Source: Didymella arachidicola
Lineage: Eukaryota; Ascomycota; Dothideomycetes; Pleosporales; Didymellaceae
Length of the DNA stretch: 64,000 bases
Assembly (NCBI GenBank): GCA_016630955.3
Contig: CM050000.1
Span: 1,329,902-1,393,901, forward strand
Direction of reading: 5' to 3'
The notes beneath the pieces were generated by a model. The model did no database searches, was not told the DNA's origin, and saw only the letters and a list, made by a program, of their open reading frames with translations. Below are positions 28,071 to 37,179 of the stretch, piece after piece (position 1 is the stretch's first letter; the number at the start of each line of letters is the position of its first letter). The position numbers and the translations under genes are program-made.

Positions 28071-31000
28071 GGTTTGCTTCTGGTTCCCACGTGTTCTCTG
28101 AGTCTGGGTATCCTAACCACTTGACTAGATACTCAATGTTTCGTCCCTTCTTTCGGTGTTTTATTATTTTTTCAACTTCCCACTCGTCCTGGCCGTCTGC
28201 CTGGTAGTGGAAGTCTTTCTGGATTGGTGTTCTGGGGTCGGCAGGTTCCAACAGAGCGATGTGGAACACTGGATGGATCTTTGCATCCTTGGGCAGCGCG
28301 AGTCGATAGTTGACTGGGCTGATTCGTTTGGAAATGAAAAATGGTCCGACTTTGACTTTGTCCAGTTTTTTTGTTAGTCGCCGTGTGCGTAGATTCTTGG
28401 TGAGGAGGTACACTTTATCCCCCTCTTCTAGCAGAGGTGCCGTTTTTCGTTTCTTGTTGACATAAGAGATGCTTCTTGACTGAGCTTTGGCGATGTTCTC
28501 AAGCGATTGCTGATGTACTTCCTTTAGTGCTTCGACTGAAGTGATCGCTGATTCCGTTTGAATGTTACTGTCCAATGACCTTGTAAAGAGATTTGGGTGT
28601 CTCCCGTGGTTCGCGAAGAACGGCGTTACGCCCGTTGCTTCCGATAATTTGTTGTTGTACGCGATTTGAGCCATAGGCAACAGTGAAACCCAGTTGTCCT
28701 GCCGCTGGTTGCAGTAGATGCGGAGGTACGTCTCCATAGTTTGGTTCACTCGTTCCGTTTGGCCATCCGTCTGCGGATGGTATGCCGTGGATAGCTTCTT
28801 CTTGGTGCCTATCGCTGCTAGCAGCGTGGTCCAATAGTTTGACGTGAAGAGCTTATCTCGATCGCTGATGATTGACTCGGGAATACCATGGTAGCGGATG
28901 ATCCTATCTAGAAACACTCGTGCAAGCTGCTCTGCAGTGTAGCTATGACGAAATGGTATCATCTCAGCGTACTTGGTAAATCGGTCTACCACAACGAAGA
29001 TCGAGTCGTAGGCGTATCCTGTTACAGGATCTTTGGAGGTAGGTAGCTGTGTGACAAAATCCATCGTGATATTTGTCCATGGTGCCGTTGGCGGCTCCAT
29101 TGCCTGTGCTTCTCCATACTTGGCGTGCGTGCTGTGTTTATTCTGCTGACAGCTTACGCAATTCTTGATAAACTTGCCGACCTTGTCGCGCATGTTTGGG
29201 AACTCGTAATGTCTCTTGATGAGTTCCATTGTCCTTGTGATGCCGGGGTGTCCGTGTAGCGGGTCATCGTGATGACTGCTTATGATTTGTTGTTCCAGTT
29301 CCTCAGGAACTTTTGACGGTACACGTTGTTCTTGCTGAACTAGCATCATGTTGTTGAGCTGCTGTGATGGTCCCAACGATCCATCTTTGTTGATACCGAG
29401 GATGGCTGATTCGTTGATCGTCTTAGATCCTGCGAGATCATGTCGTCTGCTGAGCGCGTCTGCTCTTCCGTTGTCCTTGCCTGGTGTGTAAAGGATCTTG
29501 AACTTGTATTGTCCGAGGGTCTCAGACCATCGTACTTGTCGTCTATTCAATACCTTAGTTGTCGTGAAATGTACCAGGTTCTTATGATCCGTGTAGATCG
29601 TGAGTTCTGAACAACTCTCAGCATATACTCGCCAATGTTCTAGGGCAGATACGATTGCGAGTAGTTCCTTGTCGTGCACATCGTATCGTTCTTCTGGTCC
29701 TGAGAACTTGCGTGAGTAGTAGGCAATTGGGTGCCATTGGCCATCTCGTTCCTGCGTGATGCATGCTCCTAATGCCAAATCTGAGGCATCTGTTTCCATT
29801 CTTAGCGGTTCTCCGCTCCTGAATGTAACCAATGTGGGTGGATCCACACAAGCCTGCTTCAGCGTTTCAAAGGCTTTGTCCTGATCTGCATCCCATTTAA
29901 AAGGTGTGTCCTTCCGCGTGAGCTTTGTAAGCGGTAAGGCCTTCGTGGAGTAGTCCTTGATGAAGCGTCGGTTGAAGTTGACAAACCCTAAGAACTCTTG
30001 AATGTTCTTGACGGTTTTGGGTACTGGCCAATCCTTCACAACCTGGGTCTTATCTTTGCTCATCTTGACTCCGTGTCTTCCTACGACAAACCCTAGGAAT
30101 TCGACTTCCTCCTTGTGCCACTCGCACTTCTCGGGTTTCAGGCGTAGGTGTGCTGCTCCTAAGCAGATAAGCACTTGTCGTACATGTTCGACATGCTCTT
30201 CCAGTGTTTTGCTGTACACTAGGATGTCATCGAGATACGCCACCACAGTAATGTCCAAGTGTGCCCTCAGCACGTTGTTGATGAGCGCCTGACACGTTGC
30301 TGGTGCGTTGGTAAGCCCAAATGGCATGACCAAATACTCGTAATGACCGTAACGGGTTCTGAACGCCGTCTTCCATTCTTCGCCTTCCTTCATGCGGATG
30401 AGGTTATACGCTCCTCTTAAGTCTAACGCAGTGAAGTACTGTGCTCCGGCTAACCGATCCTGTAGTTCGCTGATGTTCGGTAGCGGGTAACGATTCTTGA
30501 TCGTGATATCATTGAGTTTTCGGAAATCAACGCAAGGTCGTAGCTTGCCGTCTTTCTTTGGTACGAATAGAATGGGAAATCCTGCTGGGGATTCTGATTC
30601 TCTAATGAATCCTTTGTCAAGGTTCTCCTTAAGGTATTTGCGCAGTTCCTCAAGTTCCTTTTCTGACATCTGGTATATGGGCCCAAATGGGGGCTTCTTG
30701 CCTGGTTCGAGCTTAATCTCGTGGTCCCATTCTTGGTGCTGCGGTAATGCCTTCGCAGTCTTCTCATCGCGGAAGAGGTCTATAAACTCTCTATATTCGT
30801 CCGGGATGTCAGGAGTTGTACTGTCCTCCTTAACCGTCGCTTTGTGATCCGGGGGCTGGTCGGTATCTGCACGGTCGACCGCTCTATCTTGGCGCGTCTT
30901 GTTCGAAGAGATGTTGTTGATCTCCTTCTCATCCACCAGCTGCGTCGTGAGCTGCGCGGGTCGCTGTCCGGGTGTACCTGATCCGTGACACGTGAGCGTT

Positions 31001-31446
31001 ATTCGCTGGTTCTTCCAGTCGATCCATGGATTGTGCTCTCTTAACCAAGGGAGTCCTAATATGATATCGTGGGCGGCCGTTCCCAGAACATCTAGGTCTA
31101 TCAATTCCTCGTGGTTGAATACTCTGAGACGTCGCTGTACCACTTCATGGGTCACAGTTGACTCTCCTGGCATTGGTTCTCCGTTGGCTACTCGTAAAGG
31201 GTATGGTTCTTCCTTTCTTCGCTTTTGCAAGCCTGCTTGCGTGATAGCGGATTGAGACACGTAGTTACTTTGTGCTCCTGAGTCCAACAATGCCGTCATC
31301 CTGGTGCCTTCTAGCACGACAGGGAATCTGATGAGTGAATGGGTCTCATTGGAATCCTGACGTCGATTCCGGGAGCCCTGGACGTTGTTGAGGGAACGTC
31401 CTCGTCCTGTCTTCTGGTGGCGTTCACTGGCCACATGTCTAAAAAA
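27940..31446 (-). CDS. pol: Pol polyprotein of chromovirus A'
   Basis: Same 1164-residue frame as in element A from the GTG after the shift site, with no difference detected by eye: protease DSGA, RT YLDD, RNase H, HHCC and DDE integrase, chromodomain. Expressed by the -1 shift at 31440-31446. Intact and probably a source of enzyme. Confidence 0.95.
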   Translation of the reverse strand, partial: FFRHVASERHQKTGRGRSLNNVQGSRNRRQDSNETHSLIRFPVVLEGTRMTALLDSGAQSNYVSQSAITQAGLQKRRKEEPYPLRVANGEPMPGESTVTHEVVQRRLRVFNHEELIDLDVLGTAAHDIILGLPWLREHNPWIDWKNQRITLTCHGSGTPGQRPAQLTTQLVDEKEINNISSNKTRQDRAVDRADTDQPPDHKATVKEDSTTPDIPDEYREFIDLFRDEKTAKALPQHQEWDHEIKLEPGKKPPFGPIYQMSEKELEELRKYLKENLDKGFIRESESPAGFPILFVPKKDGKLRPCVDFRKLNDITIKNRYPLPNISELQDRLAGAQYFTALDLRGAYNLIRMKEGEEWKTAFRTRYGHYEYLVMPFGLTNAPATCQALINNVLRAHLDITVVAYLDDILVYSKTLEEHVEHVRQVLICLGAAHLRLKPEKCEWHKEEVEFLGFVVGRHGVKMSKDKTQVVKDWPVPKTVKNIQEFLGFVNFNRRFIKDYSTKALPLTKLTRKDTPFKWDADQDKAFETLKQACVDPPTLVTFRSGEPLRMETDASDLALGACITQERDGQWHPIAYYSRKFSGPEERYDVHDKELLAIVSALEHWRVYAESCSELTIYTDHKNLVHFTTTKVLNRRQVRWSETLGQYKFKILYTPGKDNGRADALSRRHDLAGSKTINESAILGINKDGSLGPSQQLNNMMLVQQEQRVPSKVPEELEQQIISSHHDDPLHGHPGITRTMELIKRHYEFPNMRDKVGKFIKNCVSCQQNKHSTHAKYGEAQAMEPPTAPWTNITMDFVTQLPTSKDPVTGYAYDSIFVVVDRFTKYAEMIPFRHSYTAEQLARVFLDRIIRYHGIPESIISDRDKLFTSNYWTTLLAAIGTKKKLSTAYHPQTDGQTERVNQTMETYLRIYCNQRQDNWVSLLPMAQIAYNNKLSEATGVTPFFANHGRHPNLFTRSLDSNIQTESAITSVEALKEVHQQSLENIAKAQSRSISYVNKKRKTAPLLEEGDKVYLLTKNLRTRRLTKKLDKVKVGPFFISKRISPVNYRLALPKDAKIHPVFHIALLEPADPRTPIQKDFHYQADGQDEWEVEKIIKHRKKGRNIEYLVKWLGYPDSENTWEPEANLTNCRQSLTQYRNSVASTAQDPRGSQQGSQQRVGLIRDQRRNR

Positions 31447-33476
31447 GACTCGTCATGGGGCAATAAGCCGCTTAGGTATTTAAGTGATCGGTGTTTCCTG
31501 CATTTAGGATTCAAACACTCAACCCACTCTCGAAGGTAACACTCCTGGTCCTGTACACAATGCATGTCCACAATCTCCTCTACGCTTGTAATTCCAGGGA
31601 AGTGGAGGTTTGTCCGCTTATCCCAAAGGTGTTCTGGGCAGAGGGTCTCTGCGCAGTTCCACCAGTATTCTTCGCAACCCTTAGGTTTGCTGGGAAACCA
31701 CTGGCTGTTTACCTTGAACTGCAGATGGTCGTTACAGGCGTCGTGGTAGCACTGCATAGCTGGGAGTTGAGGGTGACATGGGTTCCGGAGATCTTGTTGT
31801 AGCTGTGCCACGTAGTTATAGGTTGGCGTGGCCACTCGTCGGCTGAAGTCAGGTTCGCCCACGTGTGACTGTGTTGCTTGGCCTTCGTCCATCCATTTCG
31901 CGAAATCCTCCGTATGCCACTCCTTGTCAGGTTTCTGGACGTTGATGACCTGTTGATTGAACTGGGCAAGTGCTTCAGGATCGTCAAGTAGGCACTGCCT
32001 AGCCCTTACAACGTCTTCGTCCATTGACCAGTCACGCGTGTCCCCGCTATCCTGCGAGCCTGATGGCTGAATTGCCAGGTGTGGTGCTTCCTTCTTATGT
32101 TCAGGAATATTGTTGACAATCGTAAGGTTTACAACTGGTATCCGGATTTCTTGGGAGGCATGAGTCTGGGTTGCTCGGTCGCTCGAGACCGGCGTATAGG
32201 ACTCCTGTGCTCTGTCGCATACGAGTAGACGCTTTCCTTCTTCTGAGTAATATTTGTCGTTGTGTTGGTAGAAGGATCCGTAGTATCGTTTGCCGACAAT
32301 AATGATGCCGTCCCGGGTATCGCATTCCACCACATGGTGTTTTCTAGGATCGTTCTTGATCCACTGGGGGTGTGGGTAAGGCGTTGGTGATCGCACCAGT
32401 CTGTCTGCACCTTTGTCAGATTCCTCTTCATGTTCGTCTTCCATAAGACGACCCATGTCTTCAGTGAGAATTTCCCATTCTTCACTGGTCTCGTTGTTGC
32501 CAGTAGTCAGCATGTTAAGCTGTCGAACTACTTTGTTCTTCATGCGGCAATCACGAGCATAGTGGCCTATTTTGCCACAGCTGTAACAAGTCACTGAAGA
32601 CTTGTCCGGCTTGCTGCCCCTGCCCTGTTCCTTCTTGTTCCACCTATCGGGTCCTTTGTTAAGGTTAGATAGGTCCATGGCCGCAGGTCCGTAGTATCCA
32701 CTTTGCGTGTTGTTATGGATGCGTTGTCCAGAGTTGGATTGGTAGCGACCTCCGCGTTGTCCGCGATTAAAGTTGTTGCGCCATGGGTTGCGTGGTGGCG
32801 AGCGTCGTTCAGTTAAGAGGACGCGTGCCCGTGGATCGTTTCGGAGTTCTTGCTGGAGTTCCTGTAGTCTAACGTCGATGTTGATAGACTCATTGACCAG
32901 GGAATCAAAATCGTCCGTGGAGGCTGCGGTACGCATGAGCTCCTCCTTGACCTTAGGTTTAAGACCCTGTCGGAACATAGTCATCAAAGCGGTGTCGTTC
33001 CATCCGGCGTACGTGGCTAGCTGTTGGAACTCAGCGGCGTAGTCGGCGACTGACGTCTCTTGTCGGATAGTCTGAATCTTGCGACGTGCGATCGTTGGTT
33101 CGTTGGACACGCCAAACACTGGGCGAATCTGTTCCTTGAACTGGTCGAAATCTTCGAACCACGCGTCTATGTCGGTAGACGTTCCTACGTCGTGATAGCG
33201 CTTGAGGAATGGTTTGATCCACGTGAAAGCTTTTCCACGCATGTAGCTGGCAACCAGGGTGACGCGTTTCTCTTCGGCGATCCTCTCTCCTTGAAACATG
33301 AAGTAGAGGTCCCATTGAATGAGCCAGTCCTCCAGCTTGCTGCGATTGCCATCCCAGAAGTCGGGCTTAGCAACAGCGAAGCTGCGAGTAGTAGTGGTCT
33401 CCATATCAACGTCGTCATCCTCGTGGTTGTTGGTAGAGTTGCTAGGGGTAGCACGTGTTCCTGAGGTAGTACTCAT
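31311..33476 (-). CDS. gag: Gag polyprotein of chromovirus A'
   Basis: 721 residues from the ATG at 33476, same as the Gag of A: Retrotrans_gag domain, CCHC knuckle, Cys/His-rich C-terminal region. The gag stop lies inside pol, which continues in the -1 frame. Confidence 0.94.
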   Translation of the reverse strand: MSTTSGTRATPSNSTNNHEDDDVDMETTTTRSFAVAKPDFWDGNRSKLEDWLIQWDLYFMFQGERIAEEKRVTLVASYMRGKAFTWIKPFLKRYHDVGTSTDIDAWFEDFDQFKEQIRPVFGVSNEPTIARRKIQTIRQETSVADYAAEFQQLATYAGWNDTALMTMFRQGLKPKVKEELMRTAASTDDFDSLVNESINIDVRLQELQQELRNDPRARVLLTERRSPPRNPWRNNFNRGQRGGRYQSNSGQRIHNNTQSGYYGPAAMDLSNLNKGPDRWNKKEQGRGSKPDKSSVTCYSCGKIGHYARDCRMKNKVVRQLNMLTTGNNETSEEWEILTEDMGRLMEDEHEEESDKGADRLVRSPTPYPHPQWIKNDPRKHHVVECDTRDGIIIVGKRYYGSFYQHNDKYYSEEGKRLLVCDRAQESYTPVSSDRATQTHASQEIRIPVVNLTIVNNIPEHKKEAPHLAIQPSGSQDSGDTRDWSMDEDVVRARQCLLDDPEALAQFNQQVINVQKPDKEWHTEDFAKWMDEGQATQSHVGEPDFSRRVATPTYNYVAQLQQDLRNPCHPQLPAMQCYHDACNDHLQFKVNSQWFPSKPKGCEEYWWNCAETLCPEHLWDKRTNLHFPGITSVEEIVDMHCVQDQECYLREWVECLNPKCRKHRSLKYLSGLLPHDESFLDMWPVNATRRQDEDVPSTTSRAPGIDVRIPMRPIHSSDSLSC
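31440..31446 (-). promoter_or_regulatory. -1 frameshift site T TTT TTA (element A')
   Basis: TAAAAAA on the plus strand, read TTTTTTA in the element, in register with gag as in A. Confidence 0.85.
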
Positions 33477-33479
33477 CTT

Positions 33480-33493
33480 GGGGGTGTTCAAAA
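33480..33493 (-). other. Putative self-primed PBS of element A'
   Basis: Same TTGAACAC as in A directly after the 5' LTR, complementary to GTGTTCAA within it. Confidence 0.55.
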
Positions 33494-33977
33494 TGTTGAA
33501 GTCGTACTTTAAGCAAAGCTCGTAAGCACTAGTTCTGTTGGTTCTCAGGGATGAATACAGTAACAGGGACACAAGGTGGGGGTTGCAATAAGGTGTACAG
33601 ATATGATCTGTCAGTCTTGAAAGCAGGGGGGTTAACAATGAGTAGTACAGAGTAGACTGTCTAGCTCGAAGGTTGGTTGAGATCCAATATCGTAGATTGA
33701 AACTTAGGTTGAACACGAACTGTAAGAGTTGTGTTCCTACGTACTATATACTATTCCTGTATCCCGAGTACCTGTAGTCTCCGGGATACCTGTGGTCTCC
33801 GGGATACCTGTGGTCTCCGGGATACCTGTGGTCTCCGGGATACCTGTGGTCTCCGGGATACTTGTGCTTGGCGGGATACCAGTCACGTGACTTGTGGGAC
33901 ACATATGCGTCACCCCGCACTACTGCAGTAGAGTCCGTTCGTCTACTTGTGGCTTCCCTTCTCCTGTGATCGTAACA
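33494..33977 (-). repeat. 5' LTR of element A' (484 bp)
   Basis: Reverse complement of the A LTR. Followed at 33978 by GCCAC, the target inside the pogo-1 terminal repeat. Confidence 0.95.
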
Positions 33978-35823
33978 GCCACCCTGTCTAGTGGGCCACT
34001 TTTGCCAAGACCACACCAAAACTCTCTCCCTACACTAATGCCTCAACAACAAGGTCAATCAGACGCGTTAAAAGAAGCTCGGATACAGCTTGCACTTCAA
34101 GCTATCAAACAGGATGCGAATCTCTCCCTGCGACGCGTTGCAGCTATCTTCAACGTGCCCCGAACTACACTAGCCCAACGACGCGCTGGACAGCCCTCAA
34201 GAGTTGATTCTATGCCTAGCCGACGGTATCTGGATGAGCACGCAGAGGAGGCGATTGTTGATCACGTTCTTTACCTTATACAGCGAGGAGAACCCCCTCG
34301 CTTGTCAGATGTGGCTGATATGGCCAATTTGCTGCGACAAGAGCGTGGAATGGCCCCTGTTGGCCGAAATTGGCCCAGTACGTTTGTAAAGCGTCAACCA
34401 AGGCTAAAAGTAAAGTTTAGTCGCAAGTATGACTACAAGAGAGCCCTCTGCGAGGATCCTGAGATAATACAGGGCTGGTTCAGCCTAGTAGCTAATGTCA
34501 AAGCTAAGTACGGCATTGTGGACGAAGACACGTACAACTTTGACGAGACTGGCTTTGCAATGGGTCAGATTACCCCTGGAGCAGTGGTTGCAGACGTAGA
34601 GAACCGAGGACGAGCAAAGCAGATACAGCCAGGCAATAAGGAGTGGGCTACGTTAATCTTAGGCGTAAATGCTGCAGGGTGGGCTATTCCACCCTTTATT
34701 ATCCTTAAAGCCAAAACCCACACCACCAACTGGTCTAAGGACAAAGATCTGCCCCAGGACTGGGTAATTGGGGTCTCTGAGAACGGCTGGACCAACAACG
34801 AGCTTGGTCTTGACTGGTTGAAGCACTTTAACAGGCATACTAAGGAGCGTACCTATGGGACCCACCGTTTGCTACTTATAGACGGCCATGAGAGCCACCA
34901 GGCCGCAGCATTCACCCAATACTGCAAAGAGAACAAGATTGTAACTCTTACAATGCCTGCGCACTCATCGCACCTCTTGCAGCTGCTTGATGTGGGTTGT
35001 TTTGCCCCTTTGAAGCGGGAGTACGGGCATCAGGTCAACAAGCTCTCGCGCAACCGGATCAACCACATAGACAAGCAGTCGTTCCTAGTATGCTTAAGAG
35101 CAGCATATAACGCGACTATCACCCCTAGCAACATCCAGGGAGGGTTCCGAGGCGCTGGATTGGTCCCCTTTGACCCAGAACGGGTCATATCAACCCTCAA
35201 TGTGAGGCTGCGGACTCCATCACCCCAACTACCTACCAACAACGAGCCCTGGCAGTCCCAAACCCCCAAAAACCTGCTTGAATTTCAGTCGCAATCAACT
35301 CTAATTCGAGACAAGTATAAGAGGCAGCAGGGCAGCTCACCAAATTCAGTGTATAGTGCGCTAGAGCACTATGCAAAGGGGGGAGCAAAGGTAGCGCACC
35401 AGCTTGCGTTGATGAGAAAGGAACGTGATGAGCTTCGAGAGGCTCTAGCAGCTGCAACAGAGCGCAAATCACATAAAAGGAAGCGAATTCAAACAGGAGG
35501 GAGCATAACAGTTGAAGAGGCACAGCGTTTAACTGCTCTAAAGGAGTTTGGCGTGCGTGGTGATGGTAAGAAGCCAAAGAAGAGGATGCGCGCTGAAGGA
35601 GGTGAACTATCCCAACGACGGTGTGGAACGTGCGGAGAGACAGGGCACAACGCGCGAACGTGTAAATAACACTTATCTACCATGGACCTTGCCAGGACGT
35701 CTTCCTCAGAACCCCCATACGCGAGGTGCAGTTACTATACTACAATTTAATGTGAAGTTTGGTGTGGTCTTGGCAAAAGTGGCCCACTAGACAGGGTGGC
35801 CCACTTACCCGTGAGGTACGTTA
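33978..35823 (+). mobile_element. pogo-1 (Fot1-like Tc1/mariner) transposon, 5' terminus cut off
   Basis: The right terminus ends TACGTTA at 35823 next to TA. The terminal repeat (about 65 bp, including GTGGCCCACTAGACAGGGTG at the right end) is seen at both ends. On the left its outermost 28 bp are missing, because A' is inserted at GCCAC, and are found at 9300-9327. The element is inserted in a pogo-2 relic. The transposase gene is intact, but without paired termini this copy cannot move. Confidence 0.9.
34038..35669 (+). CDS. pogo/Fot1-like transposase (pogo-1)
   Basis: 543 residues from the ATG at 34038; the frame is open farther upstream only because it runs into the LTR. The N-terminal helix-turn-helix (ALQAIKQDANLSLRRVAAIF) and a CENP-B-like second half (up to about 130) bind the termini. 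The DDE_1 catalytic core has D169 (NFDETGF), D282 (LLIDGHESH) and D318 (LLDVGCFAPLK), a DD35D spacing as in the Fot1/pogo group. A basic coiled tail (ERKSHKRKRIQ) ends in a CCHC zinc knuckle, CGTCGETGHNARTC, a Gag-like motif. No stops or RIP marks, so it could act in trans. Confidence 0.93.
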   Translation: MPQQQGQSDALKEARIQLALQAIKQDANLSLRRVAAIFNVPRTTLAQRRAGQPSRVDSMPSRRYLDEHAEEAIVDHVLYLIQRGEPPRLSDVADMANLLRQERGMAPVGRNWPSTFVKRQPRLKVKFSRKYDYKRALCEDPEIIQGWFSLVANVKAKYGIVDEDTYNFDETGFAMGQITPGAVVADVENRGRAKQIQPGNKEWATLILGVNAAGWAIPPFIILKAKTHTTNWSKDKDLPQDWVIGVSENGWTNNELGLDWLKHFNRHTKERTYGTHRLLLIDGHESHQAAAFTQYCKENKIVTLTMPAHSSHLLQLLDVGCFAPLKREYGHQVNKLSRNRINHIDKQSFLVCLRAAYNATITPSNIQGGFRGAGLVPFDPERVISTLNVRLRTPSPQLPTNNEPWQSQTPKNLLEFQSQSTLIRDKYKRQQGSSPNSVYSALEHYAKGGAKVAHQLALMRKERDELREALAAATERKSHKRKRIQTGGSITVEEAQRLTALKEFGVRGDGKKPKKRMRAEGGELSQRRCGTCGETGHNARTCK

Positions 35824-35825
35824 TA

Positions 35826-35962
35826 AAGAGTAATAATCTTACTTTTCTTATAGAGGTTTTAGAACTTAAGCAACTTATAGCTTTTATAGCTATTAATAAT
35901 AAGTAGCTAGTAACTACCTACTATATAAGCTTTTATATACTAGATAAAGTACTTTAGCTAAG
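35826..35962 (-). pseudogene. RIP relic of pogo-2, piece between pogo-1 and element C
   Basis: On the minus strand it matches intact pogo-2 at about 45710-45845 with only transitions. It is continuous with the relic beyond element C at 43159, the five bases CTAAG (35958-35962) being the target duplication of C. Confidence 0.85.
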
Positions 35963-36431
35963 TGTTGAAGTCGTACTTTAAGCAAAGCTCGTAAGCACTA
36001 ATTCTATTGGTTCTCAGGGATGAGTACGGTGACAGGAAGCCGAGGGGGTTGGCTGCAATAAGGTGTACAGATACGATCTGTCAGTCTTGAGAGCAGGGTA
36101 ACGATGAGTAGTACAGAGTAGACTGTCTAGCTCGAAGGTTGGGTTTGAGATCCAAAGACAAACTTGATAACTTAGGTTGAACACACACTGTAAGAGTTGT
36201 GTTCCTACTAGAATATATACTTAGTAGGAAAGCTAGAGTATCCCTTAATGCGCCTTGTTCCCTTGTAACTCGGGATGCATTGTCTTCCCGGGATGTGGTG
36301 GCATCCTGTGATTCTTGGGATGACGCTTCTTGGCGGGATGTCGACGCATGTCACGTGACACGTGACACGCTGTCATCCAAGCGCTTGCCCCGCTTCCCAT
36401 CAGTACCTTGTTTCCTTCAGAGATCGTAACA
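35963..36431 (-). repeat. 3' LTR of element C (469 bp)
   Basis: TGTTGAAGTC to GATCGTAACA on the plus strand; same as 42690-43158. U3 has several GGGATG/CATCCC units and two overlapping CACGTG sites (36355-36371). Confidence 0.95.
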
Positions 36432-36447
36432 CTACCTCCCCCCTTCC
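36432..36447 (-). other. Polypurine tract of element C
   Basis: The reverse complement reads GGAAGGGGGGAGGTAG, next to the 3' LTR. Confidence 0.8.
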
Positions 36448-36508
36448 AGCATATCGTCCTCGATATATTGTTTATCCGTGCCGTGGGTCGCAGGGTAGGT
36501 CTCTCTCT

Positions 36509-36516
36509 TATAAGTA
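36509..36516 (+). promoter_or_regulatory. TATA-like box of the antisense gene in C
   Basis: TATAAGTA 53 bp upstream of the ATG at 36562, at nearly the same distance as in A and A'. Confidence 0.5.
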
Positions 36517-36561
36517 CTGTTCGTAGGTCGCTTCTTATGAAGTTCCATAGCCTCCCTAACC

Positions 36562-37179
36562 ATGCCGAAGGAATCCGGAACACGAAAGCTCCGAGCCCCG
36601 CGTTCTCAGTCGTCCACCGAGCAGCGTCGTGCCCGCGCGCGTCGTATCCAGGATCGTTCGTTGGAAATGGCGTTTCGTTGTGAAAGATGTGAACAAAAGA
36701 ATTTTCGGTGCTTTGTCGATACCGCTACTGGTCGATGTGCTGGCTGCATCTCTGTGAAAGCAGAGTGTAGCTTGTTTGTTCCTGAAGAAGAATGGGAGAA
36801 AGTGGAGAAAGAGAAAGAGGCAAAACGTTTGGCGTTGCTCCGAGCTGAGGAAGCAGCTGCTGCTTCTCAGTTAGAGGTAACCCGTGCTCGTCGTGAGCTA
36901 GCCGAGACCGAGAGTTGTGAGCGGCGGTTTGCGCGTCGTGACCTGGCGATGTTGAAGGCGCAAGATCAGGCGCAAGAGGCGGAAAGTTCGAGTACCGCTA
37001 CCGGCCCCCTTGTCTCCGTTCCTTGGGCTGATCCTGGCTGGTTACAGGCTAATGATTCTTCTTTTGGTCTCTCGTCTGACCAACTCTTTGTTGACTTTCT
37101 TGCTGGAAACCCTGTGGATCCTGTGCCGTACTGGCCACAGAATTTCGATACTGCGTCAGCAACTGGCGGCAGTTCGTGA
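36562..37179 (+). CDS. Antisense Zn(II)2Cys6 coiled-coil protein of element C
   Basis: 205 residues starting MPKESGTRK. Zinc cluster CERCEQKNFRC ... CAGCISVKAEC (CX2CX6CX8CX2CX6C), then EEEWEKVEKEKEAKRLALL and further heptads, then the VDFLAGNPVDPVPYWP tail. It is a close relative of the A protein (zinc cluster and tail almost the same, coil diverged by substitutions and indels that keep frame). The 3' end overlaps the pol end antisense by 131 bp. Confidence 0.82.
   Translation: MPKESGTRKLRAPRSQSSTEQRRARARRIQDRSLEMAFRCERCEQKNFRCFVDTATGRCAGCISVKAECSLFVPEEEWEKVEKEKEAKRLALLRAEEAAAASQLEVTRARRELAETESCERRFARRDLAMLKAQDQAQEAESSSTATGPLVSVPWADPGWLQANDSSFGLSSDQLFVDFLAGNPVDPVPYWPQNFDTASATGGSS

Larger units (their letters stand above)
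26868..33977 (-). mobile_element. Ty3/gypsy chromovirus A', inverted copy of A
   Basis: 7110 bp, the same length as A, with all predicted proteins identical to those of A as far as I can compare. LTRs are at 26868-27351 and 33494-33977. In its own orientation the 5' flank is GTGGC (inside a pogo-1 terminal repeat) and the 3' flank is CAGAG; the matching copies flank element A at its 3' and 5' ends. A and A' are therefore reciprocal products of recombination between two original insertions. Confidence 0.96.

Noticed and set aside
33894..34037. N-terminal extension of the pogo-1 transposase
   Set aside because: The extra residues are translated from the LTR of element A', which inserted later; pogo-2 homology starts at the ATG at 34038.
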